DNA of 64,000 nucleotides from Dryas octopetala (GCA_963921425.1 OY992835.1:16926001-16990000); one strand, 5' to 3'. Counted from the stretch's first letter, positions 9,534 through 23,075 are shown. The notes: generated by a model from the letters alone, not told the origin. Translations and numbers: made by a program.

Positions 9534-12500
9534 CTACTGTTGCTTGCACTCCGGAGGGCGCTCACCTTGCTGACCTTCCGCAGCTTGCGCCTTACCACTT
9601 TTCTGCAGTTAACAAGTCAATTCAGATAGAACTCATTAACCTTGTGTGAGACTAAAACTTGTAAAAGAACATAGCACTGCTAAATCATCTCACCTTAGGT
9701 CCAGCAGATGGCTGCAAAAGCAATAAAAAAGATGGAAAAACTATATATTAGCATGCTTGGAAACTAAATATTAATACAACATTTCAACATTATAGCAAAT
9801 AGCTACAGATTAGATACCTTTTTCCTGCCCTTATCTTCCTCTTCCTCATCATCGTCATCATCATCGTCATCATCCTCTTCGTCCTCCTCTTCCTCGTCAT
9901 CTTCGTCCTCATTCTCATCATCATCATCATCTTCTAAATCTTCAAACTCATCCCCTTCAACAGCCTCTCCAGTGAACCAAGATATTGCATGAGGAATGAT
10001 TTTATCTCGAATTGTTGAACTACACATGACACCAGCAACATGTCATTGGAATAACTATAAATAGAGATGACATCCCGCTTCCCATGCATAATCAACTATG
10101 AGCACTTAGACATCTCAATAAAATGTCAAAATTAATTGAGTTGTGTGTGAGGTTTTGTTTATGCAGAATGTGATGTATACACTTCATGTTATGTGATCCT
10201 GCTTCAAGCATTCTGAAAACACTGACAATTTATATCTCTATATATGTTTGTTACAGTTCCAGCTCATTTCAACTGCATTTTCAATCTACGAGACTCATCC
10301 CAACCAACTTATCAGACTTCACCAAATTCAAAATATACCCAAAGCAAAATACAAAATTATTTCTTCATCAGAAAAGGTCACAGAATTATTAACATACCCA
10401 ATGTCATAATCAAAACTTCATGTACTACCCAACATGTACTACACTGTATGCATTAGACAATCAAAGCAAGAGAAATTATTAACTTACCCAATGTCATAAT
10501 CCTGCTCCATCTGACCTTGGAGTTCTTCAGCCTATCATCATATACATCAAAGAAATTAAGGAAACTTGCTTATATCATCATTAAACAAGTTCAATAGTCT
10601 TGGTATCATGAATGAAGCCAAACTTACAGTATCTTCATCAATATCATCATCATCCTCAGGGACCTGAGGAGGGTTAAAGAAGTTGAAGAAGCTTTCACAA
10701 TTTTCAGTTTTGGTCAAGGGTTTGGCATTCTTCGATCCCTTTCTTGGCTTCTTCTTCAGAAGTTTCTGTGTCAAGCTTTTCCCAGGATACCATTCGATCT
10801 CCGTCCTACAAGGTAACCCCAATTTAAGAAGAAAAGAAAAAGAGGGGAAAAAAACTCAGTACGACAACAGGAATTAGAATTACCCAATTGCCTTCTCCAA
10901 TATAGGCTCATTGTCATCAATCATGTGATACGTTTTTGTCAGGACAGAGTTTTTAAAATAAGGATTGGGATCAAAGAAGAACTCCAGCTTGAATCCTTTT
11001 GGATTGTCTATCCTACACCACTTGATATCTTTGAGATACTTGAGAGCCCCTTCATCACGCTCAGTGATCTATTCCACGAAACAGCTTTATCATATATCCA
11101 CAATCAATTCAAAAAATGAGCACAGTAAATGGCTTATAAAATACCCCCACCTCCTCAGCAAGTACTTCATTAGTCTTCATTGCGGTAAGCCAAAAGTCAG
11201 GCACTCCTTTCTCTGCATGACAAGCCATAATCCAACATCAGATTCAAATGTAGCATGAGTCATTAAAGATTTGACTTTTGAGAGGTACCTTCAGTGGCTT
11301 TATCTACTTCTTGGTCCATTGCAGCTTCATTTTTTACTCCTTCAACTTCAGTTATTCCATTAACAATCTCATATCTCTGCAATCAACCGTCACATTAACC
11401 AGAAAGGCATATATGTCATCCTTGCATATCAACCGCACATTAAAGCCAATTCAGAAACACCAATTGAGGGTAAATTTTAAACACGAGGATCTCTGAACTT
11501 TATGATGCCATACAATATGATGGTGTGTAATCACAATGTAAGAAGAACTAATTGCATGTCGAGATCCTACATACCTTTGTGTAGAGAGGTTCATAAAGCT
11601 TTTGGTATTTTGCTTCCAACGCAGCTCTTTCCTCAAAAAATTTTGCTTCCAGCTCATCATGCTGACCCTGCAAAATATGAATGTGTATGGATACTATTAA
11701 GCTCTATGAGACTATGACTGAGCACAAAAACACTACTACCAGTGACCCCTGGTCTATTCTCAAAGGAACTATATGAATTTATCTGAAACTTAGGATATGT
11801 TATCCATAAAATCACTATTAGGTACAAAAAGTAAGGAATAACACTTACGGAAAATAAATTTTGAAAGCAGACCAACCTGTATCTCTCTCAAAACCTCAAC
11901 GCGCTTCCTGACCTTGGGTGGCAAAGTTTCCAATATATCGGAATGCTGACCAGCCAAGCTCTGAAGCTTATTCTGCAAAAACCACCAAAAAAAAAAAAAA
12001 AAAAATTTATTTTGAAAGCTTGATCTTTTGGCTATCTTTTCCCGGGAGAACCTAAATTCAATTCATTTCTAATAAAATTCCCAAAAACTTCAAATCTACC
12101 GTACAAACATATTGTAAGCTCTTATACAAACTTGTTTTTCTTTCCACTACCACACTGGAACTTAATCATATGATGATCATAATCAAAAACAGAACCACCT
12201 CTATTTTTTGCTACTGAAAAAGCACAAATAGGATAAGAAACTTGCCTTGAGAGCATTAACAAGACCTGCACGATCCTCCGCACTAAGAGCTATAAACAAA
12301 AAAAAAACAAAAAACAAAAAAAACAAGCAAAGAGCTCAAATTCGAGTTACTTTCAAAGGCCTTCAAATAGTTTGAAAATAAATCGAACTCAAAGCAAACC
12401 TCCATGTACCACTAGTTAAGTAAGATTAGAATAGCAGCAGGCAATGAACAATGAGATTATAAACCAAATTAAGCATTAGGGATTTTGCTTCGCCTAATAA

Positions 12501-12595
12501 ATTCAAATTAGCGTGAGTTAGATATTACCGGCAGCGGCGGCCGGGAGGGAGGAGCCGAGGTCGGAGATGTCGAAGTTATCCTTGTTGCTACTCAT
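9534..12595 (-). CDS. NAP1: NAP1-type histone chaperone
   Basis: Twelve exons give 381 residues: 12529-12595, 12246-12289, 11877-11972, 11575-11667, 11289-11376, 11151-11212, 10884-11068, 10628-10805, 10488-10531, 9818-10019, 9694-9711, 9534-9602. NAP1 proteins bind H2A-H2B, move between cytoplasm and nucleus and aid nucleosome assembly. Seen in order: an N-terminal dimerisation helix ([46 protein letters not shown]), the NAP fold ([46 protein letters not shown]), then [20 protein letters not shown] and a long Asp/Glu tail. It ends CKQQ, the farnesylation box known in plant NAP1. Exon 11 is only 18 bp. Intron 2 uses a GC donor (12245-12244). Length matches the family. It converges on the trihelix gene. 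Confidence 0.95.
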
Positions 12596-14557
12596 TTTTT
12601 GAAGGCTGTTTGGAAGCCGAGAAAATACAAAACCCTGGAGAGAAAAAAAAAGAGGGAGGGAAAGCGGAGAATAGGAGGGAGAATGAGGGGCGAGTGGGTG
12701 ATTGCTTTTCTCTCTCTCTCTTTCCCTCTCGCGGCTAAACCTAAAGGAGCTTTCGGGTTTTTATATTGTGAGCGTGGTGCACGTTCTACGCGCGGGTGGG
12801 GGAGCGTGGAGGACACAGACCAATTGGGTGGACAGAGAAAGTTGGGGGTGCCAGTTGAGCCGTGGTTGAGTTGAGTTTGAAAAACCACCTACAAGTGACA
12901 ACTATGTAGTGTGTACTAAAACATGAACTCCTCCTCTGCCAGTTGGGATTTCAACACTGACAGTGGTGAAGGGGGGACACAGTTTTAACCTGAATTTATA
13001 AATTATAATGGTGGAGAGCTTCATTGCAAATCCTCTAAATTCGCAATTTATAATAGAGGGTTTATATGGTAATTTTTTTTTATTATACAATCAACAATTG
13101 TCTAACTATCAATTAGAATCTCGAAAACATATAAGATGACCCTTATTCTTTATATTTGAAAATCTTATAATATTATCCAAAAGATATGTCTTTGATGAGT
13201 ACGCATAACGTCATTTTCATAATACGCGCGTAATTGTCTAACTGTTAATTAAAATCTTGATATCATATAAAATGACTGTTATTTTTTATACTCGAAAATC
13301 TTATCGTATTTTTCAAAAGGTATATCTTTGGCGGGTATGCATAATGTTCTTTTCATAATAACTAGCCTTTGGTGGGTATGCATAACGTATTTTTCATAAT
13401 AACTAGTCTCTTAACACGCATAACGTATTTTTCATAATAACTAGTCTCTTAACACGTGCTAACGAGCGTGCTAATGGGCCTTTCTAATTATTATTAAATC
13501 ATTATTTATTTGTACATTTCATTGTTTCAAAAGTGAGACATTTTCTTTTGTATTGAACGTGGGAACTCTCCCCACCCCACACCACATATTCTTTTTTAGG
13601 CTTTCAATTGAAAAGCCCATAATTTTATATTGCAATAACACATGAAACTATTATTGTGCTCGGTAAATAATGTCGAGTGCTCGGCACTATTTTGTTAAAA
13701 CGCAGACACACGTCTGGCAATATAGTTTTAGGGGTTTTTGAGTTAAAAATAAATAAATATATGCTCAATTGCTCACTTTTGTTGAGTCTTCCTAAAAGTT
13801 TATGGGGGCTTTTCAATAGTTTTCTATTCTTTTTTCTTATTTATTTTAATTTATTTTTGTTAGTTTACAATGATAACCTTTTAAGATGTATAAGTGAATT
13901 ACTTTTAACTTATCTCAAAAGGGCACTTTTGGAATTCAATATTTTGATGAAGCTTGTAACATCAAAACTCTCCTTAGTATAGATTCACTCACATGCTGAT
14001 CAAGTGATCAATAATTGTGAGAAGTTTATAGTATTCTCAAAAAGGCATGTCTTTAGCGGGTGTGTTCCTCGTATTAATATGCTCGCATGTTAATCACGTG
14101 ATTAATTATTGTGAAGAGAGATATGTTAGTAAATAGTTATAAAATTCTCTTAAGCTTGTCATTATCACTTTCCTTCCTTTATTCAAGTTCTATGTTGTCA
14201 AATCGAAGAAAAGATAGGTGGGATGAGTAACTGAGTAAGTAACTAAGTATGAAGTTGACACCAAAATATGAAGTTCGAGATCATAAAAGTCGCGGACCTA
14301 AAGATACCTGTAAAGTGAAAAAGCAAGAAAATATCCAACTTTGCATACAAGGCTGAGGCAGTGAGGCACCACAGAATTGATCATTTCCAATGGACTCCTG
14401 GTGTCCTACATGCCCTTAATCATTGAAAAATAAAATAGAGAAGAACAAAACAATTGCGAAATTTGTAAAATATAATTTCTCTTCAGAAAAAAAAAGGTTC
14501 CGATCAAATATACACTTGGATGATTACTGTATTTTAAAAAATGACCAACTACTTAGC
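12596..14557. other. NAP1 promoter side and repeat-rich spacer
   Basis: 12596-12850 is the NAP1 5' flank with pyrimidine tracts. 13091-13450 holds tandem direct repeats (separate entry). 13490-14557 is AT-rich with no supported gene; the frame at 13677-13982 has no recognisable domain. The region ends at the 3' end of GLYR2. Confidence 0.5.
13091..13450. repeat. Tandem direct repeats, 140-bp pair plus three short units
   Basis: A unit starting at 13091 (CAATTGTCTAACTATCAATT) recurs near 13231 with the same order of words (ATCATATAAAATGACTGTTA versus AACATATAAGATGACCCTTA, then CGAAAATCTTAT or TGAAAATCTTAT, then GTATGCATAA or GTACGCATAA). It is followed by three copies of a shorter unit containing CATAACGTATTTTTCATAAT or close variants and AACTAGTCTCTTAACACG. 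The units are imperfect and non-coding. Confidence 0.7.
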
Positions 14558-17500
14558 CTAGCGCTGCAACTTTGGCTTCAATGCTTCAATGACCGCCGAA
14601 AAATCCTCGTCACTGAGGCCATGTGATTTTGCAACCTTGTATAGTTCATTTGCAGCTGCTGCAATTGGCGTAGATTGGGAAACAGATTCTGCTAATCCCA
14701 GAGCAAGCCTCATGTCCTGCCACCATTCATGAACTTGTAGGATAAGGTCAACGGGTTATACAGTGTAAGGCAATGAAGGCAACTTAATTAACAAACCTTC
14801 TGTTGATGCTTCAAGGGAAATGCAGTTGGATAGAGGGATTGGATCATTGAAGGGCCTTTGAGTGAGTACATTGGTGCACTAATGGCACCCTGTGAGACAA
14901 CCTGCAATACCATGGAGATGCAAAGATCTGAAATTTCCTTAGGATTGTTTCCCCTTTCTGGGACTTATAAACAACTTTATGCATGAGAAAAGGATGATGA
15001 GCTAACAACCCTCCAAGGAATACAACTTGGAGAACCTAAAACAATGCAGAAAGAAGAAAACCCTCCAATCAAGCCTCCCTTCTAGCCAAGAAATCTGCCT
15101 CTTCGTTACAGATCAGTGCATCGGAATCAGTTTTGTCTTAATGAAATTTCTCACCCATACTGAGCTTTTATTTAGATTATGTCACAATGATTCATCATCA
15201 GCATGAGTAATTCTTTTGCCCATAAAACCTGACACCCTTTAGTCTATGCCCAGATGGAAGATTCATTCACCACTTAAGTCATAGCCCTATACTGATGAAA
15301 TTGGTAAGTTTCGGATCACTAATGACTTATCAAACTTGGTTCTTTTTCCCAACAGGATTCCTGCTTTTGAATTCTTTTTTTGAAAGAGGGGAATGGAGAA
15401 AGTGGACAAAACAGACTCATATTTCCCAGTCACATATAAATAAAAACACCTAATTCTCTAACAAGGGACAAAAAAAGCATAGGGGAAATCCAACAAAAGT
15501 TCTTTTTTATTTTTTATGGGATAAATATTTATGTTTCACAATGACTGAATAAGTACTGATCCCCACTATGGGGTTAAGATTCTATATGTCAAGCAACATA
15601 GCTTTAACTATCAAGCACCTGCCAAGTTTGTGTTTAACTAATTTTCCAACCATTTCACAGCTTTCACCTAAAACTAATATAGAAAACAAAAACTCAAAAA
15701 AAACAGAAGCATTTAAATGATTACAATCCAGTTTATAGCAGAATATTGATTCATGAGGAGTTCATAGAAGGTCGTGTAGAGAAAATAATGCAAGAAGATA
15801 AGGCATGTTGTGGAGAATACCTCAACTAGTACTTTTGGGTCCAGTCCTATTTTCTCAGTGAGAAGCAAGCCTTCAGAAAATGATGCCATCATACTACAAA
15901 TTGTAAGAAAATGTCAAAGGATACACTGTCAGAATAACAATCTACACAACCACAAAATAAAAGGAATAAACTAGAATAAAACACTGCATGACCTTCCCAT
16001 GATCATGTTGACAACAAGTTTCATAGCAGCACCATTTCCAACCTCTCCAAGGTAAAATCTTGACTGGATAGAAGTATTAGCATAAGCATAGAATAGATAC
16101 AGGTAACTGGATGGCTAGGTGAAGAAGAGCCAGTACCTTCCCCATGATATCCAAGAGCGGTGCTACTATTTCATACAGAGTTTTGTCACCTGAAAGAATT
16201 CAGCTTTGATTCAGTTTTTCTGAGGTCTCCTTCACTTGTTATGCAACAGGGAATTTTAATGGGCAAAAAGAGTCATTTTTGAACATTAGATGATATATGA
16301 AGTGTACTGATGTTATTAATGGGCAAAGAATCTTGAAAATATTCAATGATAAATACAATCACCCCAATTTTGTAATTCACTAACTACATCTTGCATTCAT
16401 ATTGGTGTCGGAAACAAGCATAAATTATGATACCCAGAAATAAATTAACAACAACAAAAAAAAGATTGCATGCCTGCAGTAAGAAATATTAGTTGCCCAT
16501 CTTCTGCTGGCTTTTTTGAACCCGAGACTGGAGCCTATAGGTAAAGCACCAATACATGACTTTAATCATGATCAAAGTGAAAAAGTGAAATTGTATAGAT
16601 GCATGATAAAGATTTTCGGAAAAAACTACAAAGCAACTTGCCTCCAAAAATAACGCCCCTGTATCTTTGATATGTCCGCTAATCAATTTAGAAGTTGCCA
16701 CATCAACAGTTGAAACATCCACATACCTGCAGATGTCCATATTGAGTAACACAACTGCTGTTGATCAGCTTAGGAAGGGCACATTTGAGGAAACCAAAGG
16801 TTGAGGGGGATGTGTGTGTTTGGTCGAGTCTACCAGAATATGTAGTTTTGTGGAAGGTGAACTGAGAACTTATGGATGTCTACATAAACAGCAAGCACTT
16901 AAACTTTGAAATGAGAAGCGGAAAGTTACAAAATTATGAGAAAACATATATCCTGATTTGAAATCATTCAAAGATTTATTGTTTATGGTGACGAAAGCAC
17001 GAACTCAAGATTCATGATTTAGAACTGTAAAATTCCTTACATCAAGGGATGCATGAACATATTACCCTTTTCCTGAACTCATTCCATTGGCAGCTCCATG
17101 CTTCCCCAAAGCAACATCAACCTGAGTTAAAGCAGCTACAAGTTCCTCTAACTGCAGTAGCAGAGTAAGCAACAAAAAAACCTAAATGGAAATACTCACA
17201 GCACTTTCAGGGTCGGCAAGCATGGCAAATATGACATCACAAGATGCAGCTACTTCCTCAGGAGTGGGTTTATATCTGCATAACCATTGTGATTAACATG
17301 ACACTCTGGATTCAATTTTTCCACTTGTGGCTTTTGAAAGGTGTAGATAAAAGCAACTAAACTACCAATAAACAGCTAATTCTCAAGAAAATAAAGTCTG
17401 AACAAGATAAATTTTTTGACGTGGATGAATTCTACTACTAGTGAAAGCAATGCATTGGATGTCATGCTGTCAAGCTGAAGGTCTCAAGAATGTCATTCAA

Positions 17501-18469
17501 ATATTGTCAAGATTTAAATCATCTATGCTCAAGGGTATTCTAAAAAATCCGAGAGCGCAAAGCAATATTCATTTGATAGCCAATACATTAAGTACTTACT
17601 TTGCACCTAAGCTGATGAGTGGATCACATTTGCTCTTGGTCCTATTCCAAACAGTCAAATCATACCTATAAAATGTCAAATAGTTAATAGGGAATTGAAC
17701 TTGAGGGAATAAAGATCGACATCAATCTATCACTAGTTAATAGTTAAATATTTCATTTCTAAGAATTATGGTCACAGAGTTTTTCCAGAATATATTTGAA
17801 TATAAGGACTTCATCCTAACCATTCAAACTTGACAGATAATTATGAATGAACATCATCAATGTCGGAAACCCATACCCAGATTTTATAAGGTTCTGTGCC
17901 ATTGGAGAACCCATAATTCCAAGGCCTAGGAAACCCACACGTGTTGGCAATTCATCTGCATGAATTTATTATAAAAAGAAAAAAAAAAAAATAACTGGCT
18001 CAGTGAATAGCATAAGATGTAGTGACACAACAGACTACAAAATATCTAATTCATCAGTGATTCTGCAATACTCTGTTTAATATTCAGTGTGATTATAAAC
18101 TGTGAAAATTTCTATCCTTTGCAGCTTAGGATACAGTAAAACCATATCTCCCATAACCCATTAGCATGCTCAATTCAAATTGTTGGTTTATGCTTATTAT
18201 TAACAAAAAAGAAAGTATTACTGGGAAAAAAAAGGATGACCCAGGAAAATTACATGCATAAACATTAAGAACATACCTTTGGATGAACCATTGGATGCTT
18301 GAGAAGAGAAAGCTTTCAAAGAAAGAGAAAGTGGTTTTGCAGGGAAGAAGTAAATAGGTCTCCCTCTGAAGCGGTTGGGAATACGAGGGCAAAAGCTTGA
18401 GCACATTGCCATGGCAGTTGATGATAAATGGTGACAGTTAGTGGTCTTGACCAAGAAGGACATGCTCAC
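14558..18469 (-). CDS. GLYR2: Glyoxylate/succinic semialdehyde reductase 2, organellar
   Basis: Twelve exons give 358 residues: 18277-18469, 17877-17955, 17600-17665, 17200-17275, 17066-17121, 16642-16726, 16474-16534, 16137-16189, 15993-16063, 15821-15893, 14797-14901, 14558-14716. The enzyme reduces glyoxylate and succinic semialdehyde with NADPH, detoxifying aldehydes from photorespiration and the GABA shunt. Seen: an S/R-rich N-terminal 60 residues consistent with a plastid/mitochondrial transit peptide; the Rossmann motif VGFLGLGIMGSPMAQNL from about residue 71; YVDVSTVD; the substrate-site motif APVSGSKKPAEDG; and EVGNGAAMKLVVNM with the expected catalytic lysine near 238. The C-terminus lacks the peroxisome-like SRE of GLYR1. 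Total length equals my recollection of Arabidopsis GLYR2 (AT1G17650). Introns 6 and 7 appear to use GC donors (16641-16640 and 16473-16472). Confidence 0.93.
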
Positions 18470-19397
18470 AGCTCACTCAAAGGCTTTGGTCTTTCAGTTA
18501 GTGCGAGAGCTCGCATTTCGATGCACAGTATCGTCTAGCCAGGTGTTTGGATAAACTGAGAGACAGGCACGGGGAGGTTTTGGACACAGACTACACAGTC
18601 AATACTTGGCCGAGACAATCCTATTCCCATATTAGACAGGTCCACACTGAAATGAGAATTTTTTAAATGTGACTGTGACGCGTTGTAATAAATTTACTTA
18701 AATTACAATCTGTATAAAAAATTTTAAGAATATTTTTTAGGATATAATTTGAATAGATTAATCATATTGTCATGTAGTATTACGATCACATCGATCACAT
18801 GAAAATATTTCTCTACCAAATTTTTAATTTTTCCAATTGCCTAATTTTTCTGGTTAAAATCTGAATACAAGTCACATTTAAATTCCCTTATAAGCATAAG
18901 AAATATGAGCAATCGAGCATACACAGATAAATGTGAGCTATGAATTGTGAAATTTTAACATTGCATAATTATTTTTTGGTGAGATGACTTTTTTGTTTTG
19001 CTAGGGTTGAGAAATGATTTTAACTTCTCATACTTATGTATACTCACACTAACTGTATTGCATAAGCAAATTCAAGTTTAAAGGATTTTAAACTAAGAAA
19101 TTCGTCTTGAAGTGGTGTAATTTTAAAACAAAAGAGTTTGAGTTAGGCATATATTATATTTTTTTACTTTCAAAAGTTTGAAGGGGCCACAACCCGGCTG
19201 TTGGAGGCCATGCATACTAGCAAAGTCGTCATTTGCTTCTCTACCAAATGAACCGTTCTGGGAGGCAAAGTACTGCCAATTTTAATAAGTATTATCAGAA
19301 TTTTGTTTTTTTCACAATTACAGCAAATTTGTTGATGCTCGATGCTCCAACAGTCGGCGGACGTGGACTGCAAGTATGAAGTCAACAAAATTTTTCC
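18470..19397. other. Spacer between GLYR2 start and hnRNP stop
   Basis: The first 100-150 bases are the GLYR2 5' flank, and the last part is the hnRNP 3' region. No gene, RNA or clear repeat is visible in between. Confidence 0.5.
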
Positions 19398-22036
19398 TCA
19401 CTTTGGATAAGGATGAAATCTTCCAGTTGTAGAACCACCACTCCTATCATAACCTCTACCAGTATCATAATTGCTACCACCCCCACCACCGCCGCCACCA
19501 CTGCTGCTACGACCAGCACCACCACTTCCATACCCTTTACCACCACCATATGCAGCAGTGCCACCATAACCACCAGGCATGCCATAACCATTGGCTCCAT
19601 ATCCAGCACTGCCATACATTGGAACACTATACCCAAATCCATATCCATATCCACCATAGCCACCATAGAAACCTGCATAGCTTCCAGCGAAGTTTCCGCC
19701 ATAATTGTTGTAAGCACCGTAGGGGGCATACCCACCATACCCCCTGCCCATTTTTCCACCGGACCGACTTCCGGAATTATATGCTCCATATCCAGCTGCA
19801 GCACCACGTCCGCCACCATATGACTTTGCAGAACTGCCACTGACGTCACCACCAGCTCTTTTAGGTTCAGCCTTTTTTATTTCCACCTACATTTAACATT
19901 AAAGTGCAGAGGGTATAAACATTTCATTAGAAAACCATACATGACAGAATAAACAAATCATTCTTTGATTTGTACCTGTTTGCCTCCAAGTTCATGTATT
20001 TTTCCCTCAGAAAATAGCTTGTCAACAGCATCTTCATTCTCAAAAGTCACAAACCCAAATCCTCTAGACCTCCCAGTTTTATGATCTAGCATAATCTGGT
20101 GCTCAACAATGCTACCATATGTAGAGAAATATTCCCCCAACTCATCTACAATGTTTTACCATAATGTCAAAAAAGAAAACAAAAATCAATTTCATTACTC
20201 TTAACAATAATAATAAATGTAAGTTGTATTATACCATCAGTCAAAGATGTTGGTATTCCACCAACAAAAATCTTCCTTCTTTTTGATACCCCCTTATATC
20301 CCATGTCCTCCCTGGGGACCGTCCTCTTCACCTCCACCTGGTTTAAGAATATTTCATCACCAATCAGGGAGCTGAGTTAGACAAAACTATCCAACAATCC
20401 ATTTGAACTTTTTGGAAAAATGATGACATTATACTATTAGGCACTAGAACAGTGAAAGTTACCACTCTGCCATCTATGACATGTTCTTCCTCCAAAACTG
20501 AATCAGCAACCACTGGATCAGCAAATGTTACAAACCCAAACCCCCTTGGCCTCCCAGAATGTTTGTCAATCATTATAACAGCATCTGCTATTTCTCCATA
20601 TTTGCCGAAGTAATTGCTAAAGGTTTCTGTAAGGAAATTATCATAAAATCTGGTGAGGATAAAGGGGGGTTTTATAGTCATGATGAAAACAAGTGAGAAA
20701 ATAATGAAAGTTTGCAGCTTCTTTCCCTTCATAAAAGAAAGTGAAGTTTAAGAAGGAAATTCAAAAGGCATCAGGGCCATGAAACTAGTAGAATATTATA
20801 TCATAATTAACTAACAAACACCATGTTCTATGAGGTACTTAAGCAGCAAGCCAGCAATTATGTTAGAGAGCAGCTAAGCAAATACACTCTTAAGGGGAAC
20901 ATAAGACATATTAATGGTGTGTTTTGATTTTCTCATCCCTAGAAATTAATGAAAATCATCAATTGCATTTCCCATAGCATTTCAGAGAAATTAATAAAAT
21001 GGCAACTATGTCAAATGTTCTCATCCAGGGAATTCCAGAAAACTCCAGCAACGACGTTTATTGAAGTGCAAAGCCTCTCTTTGCATTGGCAGCCCAGTCT
21101 TTCCATTTCCCATTTAATGCACAAACCCTAATTTTTTTCCCATTAGCCTAGCCCATGAATTTTTTAAAAAATAAAAAGAAAAAAGAGTAGGAAGCTTTTG
21201 AAAGCCCCTCCATGCCTCCATGGATGGACAGTTATACCAATTTAACATGCCTAACAATTCAAATAGTATGGCAAGATGAATAGAAGAATTACTATGTCAA
21301 CCTATCTTCAAAGAACCCAAATGACATCTCTCATTCCATATGGATAGAGACAAGTGACTGTAATCCTCATAGAATGGTGCACACAAAAATACACCAGTCA
21401 GCCATATTCAACAGTAGATGTTAAAATGAAAAGTAAAGCAACAATGCCCATCCACAAGAGGCCTCAAATTCTTGGATATCTCAATAATAAATCAATCCAA
21501 TTTCGTTTTGAATAGCAACAACTTACACAAGAATAGGCTCGATCACCAATATCATTAAAAATAAAATGTACAATTCATGACCTCAATATGACCCAATATC
21601 TGAAACATGTTCTTTTCCAATTCCAAGTAAATTCATTGCAACAGAAAAATCAAAAGCTTAACCAAAAATACCTTCAGAGGTCTCCCAAGAAACGCCTCCT
21701 ACAAACAGTTTTCTACCACATAAGAAGGAAACCCAAATGTTACTCTCTCATCCTACCCTCAATTATATTCACAAAAAATCGAAATTTCCAAAAAAGACTA
21801 TAACTTTAAAAAGAAACTCAAAACCTAACTAACCCCGCAGCCGAATCACGATGACTGAATGAATCCCTAAACTCATTGCCTTCACTATCTACGTTATGGT
21901 TCGGTTCAAAACCACGCCCAGAATCAAATTGTTGCTCTTGTTGTTGCTGTTCAAATTGTTCGTGGAATTCTTCTTCCCGGCCATTGTAAGCGATATGGTT
22001 GTCATCGAAACGACTGCGTTCAGGGTAATCTTCCAT
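19398..22036 (-). CDS. Two-RRM glycine-rich hnRNP A/B-like RNA-binding protein
   Basis: Six exons give 389 residues: 21834-22036, 21672-21712, 20463-20626, 20235-20337, 19976-20145, 19398-19886. After a Q/E-rich N-terminus (1-67) come two RNA-recognition motifs. RRM1 has RNP2 KLFVGGVSW at about 69 and RNP1 RGFGFVTF; RRM2 has KIFVGGIP and RSRGFGFVTF, with a TVPRED linker. The last 120 residues are a Gly/Tyr-rich low-complexity tail (repeats of YGGYG and a run of nine glycines), typical of proteins that enter condensates or stress granules. The linker and second RRM (ending GKIHELGGKQVEIKKAEPKR) resemble Arabidopsis AT1G17640, which I recall as the direct neighbour of GLYR2 (AT1G17650); the same neighbour relation here supports orthology. 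The internal RRM splits between exons are conserved in phase. Confidence 0.92.
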
Positions 22037-23075
22037 TTGGACTGAGGCCCTTGTTTGCTCTCCAGCTTTCGATACCTATACACCTATATAGACCTGCAAA
22101 GGAATCAAAATTTTTACGCGGGTGACTAAGCCCTAGCTTAGCTTGTAATTATGGCATTGAATTGGCTTAAATCACTGTGGTAAACTCTAAGCTTTGGATT
22201 TGGGGTTAATTACCTTATTAGCTAGGCTTTGGTGAGAGAGACAAGTGTGGGAAGTTGGAATTGAAAATTGAAATTGGATTTTTTGTGGTTGCAGAAACCC
22301 TAGCTTTAAACGGCGCCGTGCGGCGAGAACCCGGGCGTGATTTTAAAATTTCAAGTTTGCATTTTGAGATTTTTATATTGAATTGAAGCCTGGACGATAG
22401 GCACCGCTGACCTGAACATAAAAAAGTTTCGGTTCCCGGTACCTTTTGAAACGATGTCGTTTCCCAGGTGTTTTTATGGGTCTACCTCTTTACTTGGGTC
22501 CTTTGGGCTTAGGCCCATAGCTAGACGAAGCATGTGCTCAACTACAACATATCTTTTTAACATATCTGAATTTTCTGCTTGTTTATGCTCTATTTGATTT
22601 TCTATATTTTACTCCTTTTAAACTAAACTTTTTTGGGTGTGCATAGGGTGACATTAATAGATCAATAACCCCTAGATTTGTAATAATGGCTAGGATTAAA
22701 ATAAGTAAAAAAAATATATAATAAAAAATTCAAAACACCTTTCCAATATGCTAGGATTAGGATTAAGGTAGGTTAAGAATTCAATTTCTTCCAACATGAC
22801 TAAAAATATTAGGGTCTACTTATCCATTAATCCAAAACTAATTAGGGTCCGCTTGTAATAGTGTTTAAACACAATACCAACTTATTACAAAATAAAAGGA
22901 ACATTGTTCCAATTTCAATCAAGATGAGGAGAAGTTAGAAAAGCATATGGTACATGATTCTATATTGCAAAAGCAAACATACTACACAAACAAAGCTACT
23001 AATTACAAGTAGTTAAAAAAGTTAAACCAACTACCCATCATATGCAACACTCAAAAATATGTTCTGCAGCTTGCA
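22037..23075. other. hnRNP 5' flank and FHA gene 3' flank
   Basis: 22037-22330 is the hnRNP 5' untranslated/promoter part and may contain a 5' intron (a pyrimidine-rich stretch and alternative donors near 22090). 22550-23075 is AT-rich and lies beyond the stop of the FHA gene. Nothing else is supported. Confidence 0.45.

Noticed and set aside
13091..13450. Possible CRISPR-like array
   Set aside because: Repeats are imperfect, adjacent without unique spacers, and the DNA is plant nuclear.
19382..19852. Met/Val-rich minus frame and Thr/Ser-rich plus frames over the hnRNP tail
   Set aside because: They are other frames of the Gly/Tyr-rich repeat region and disappear outside it.
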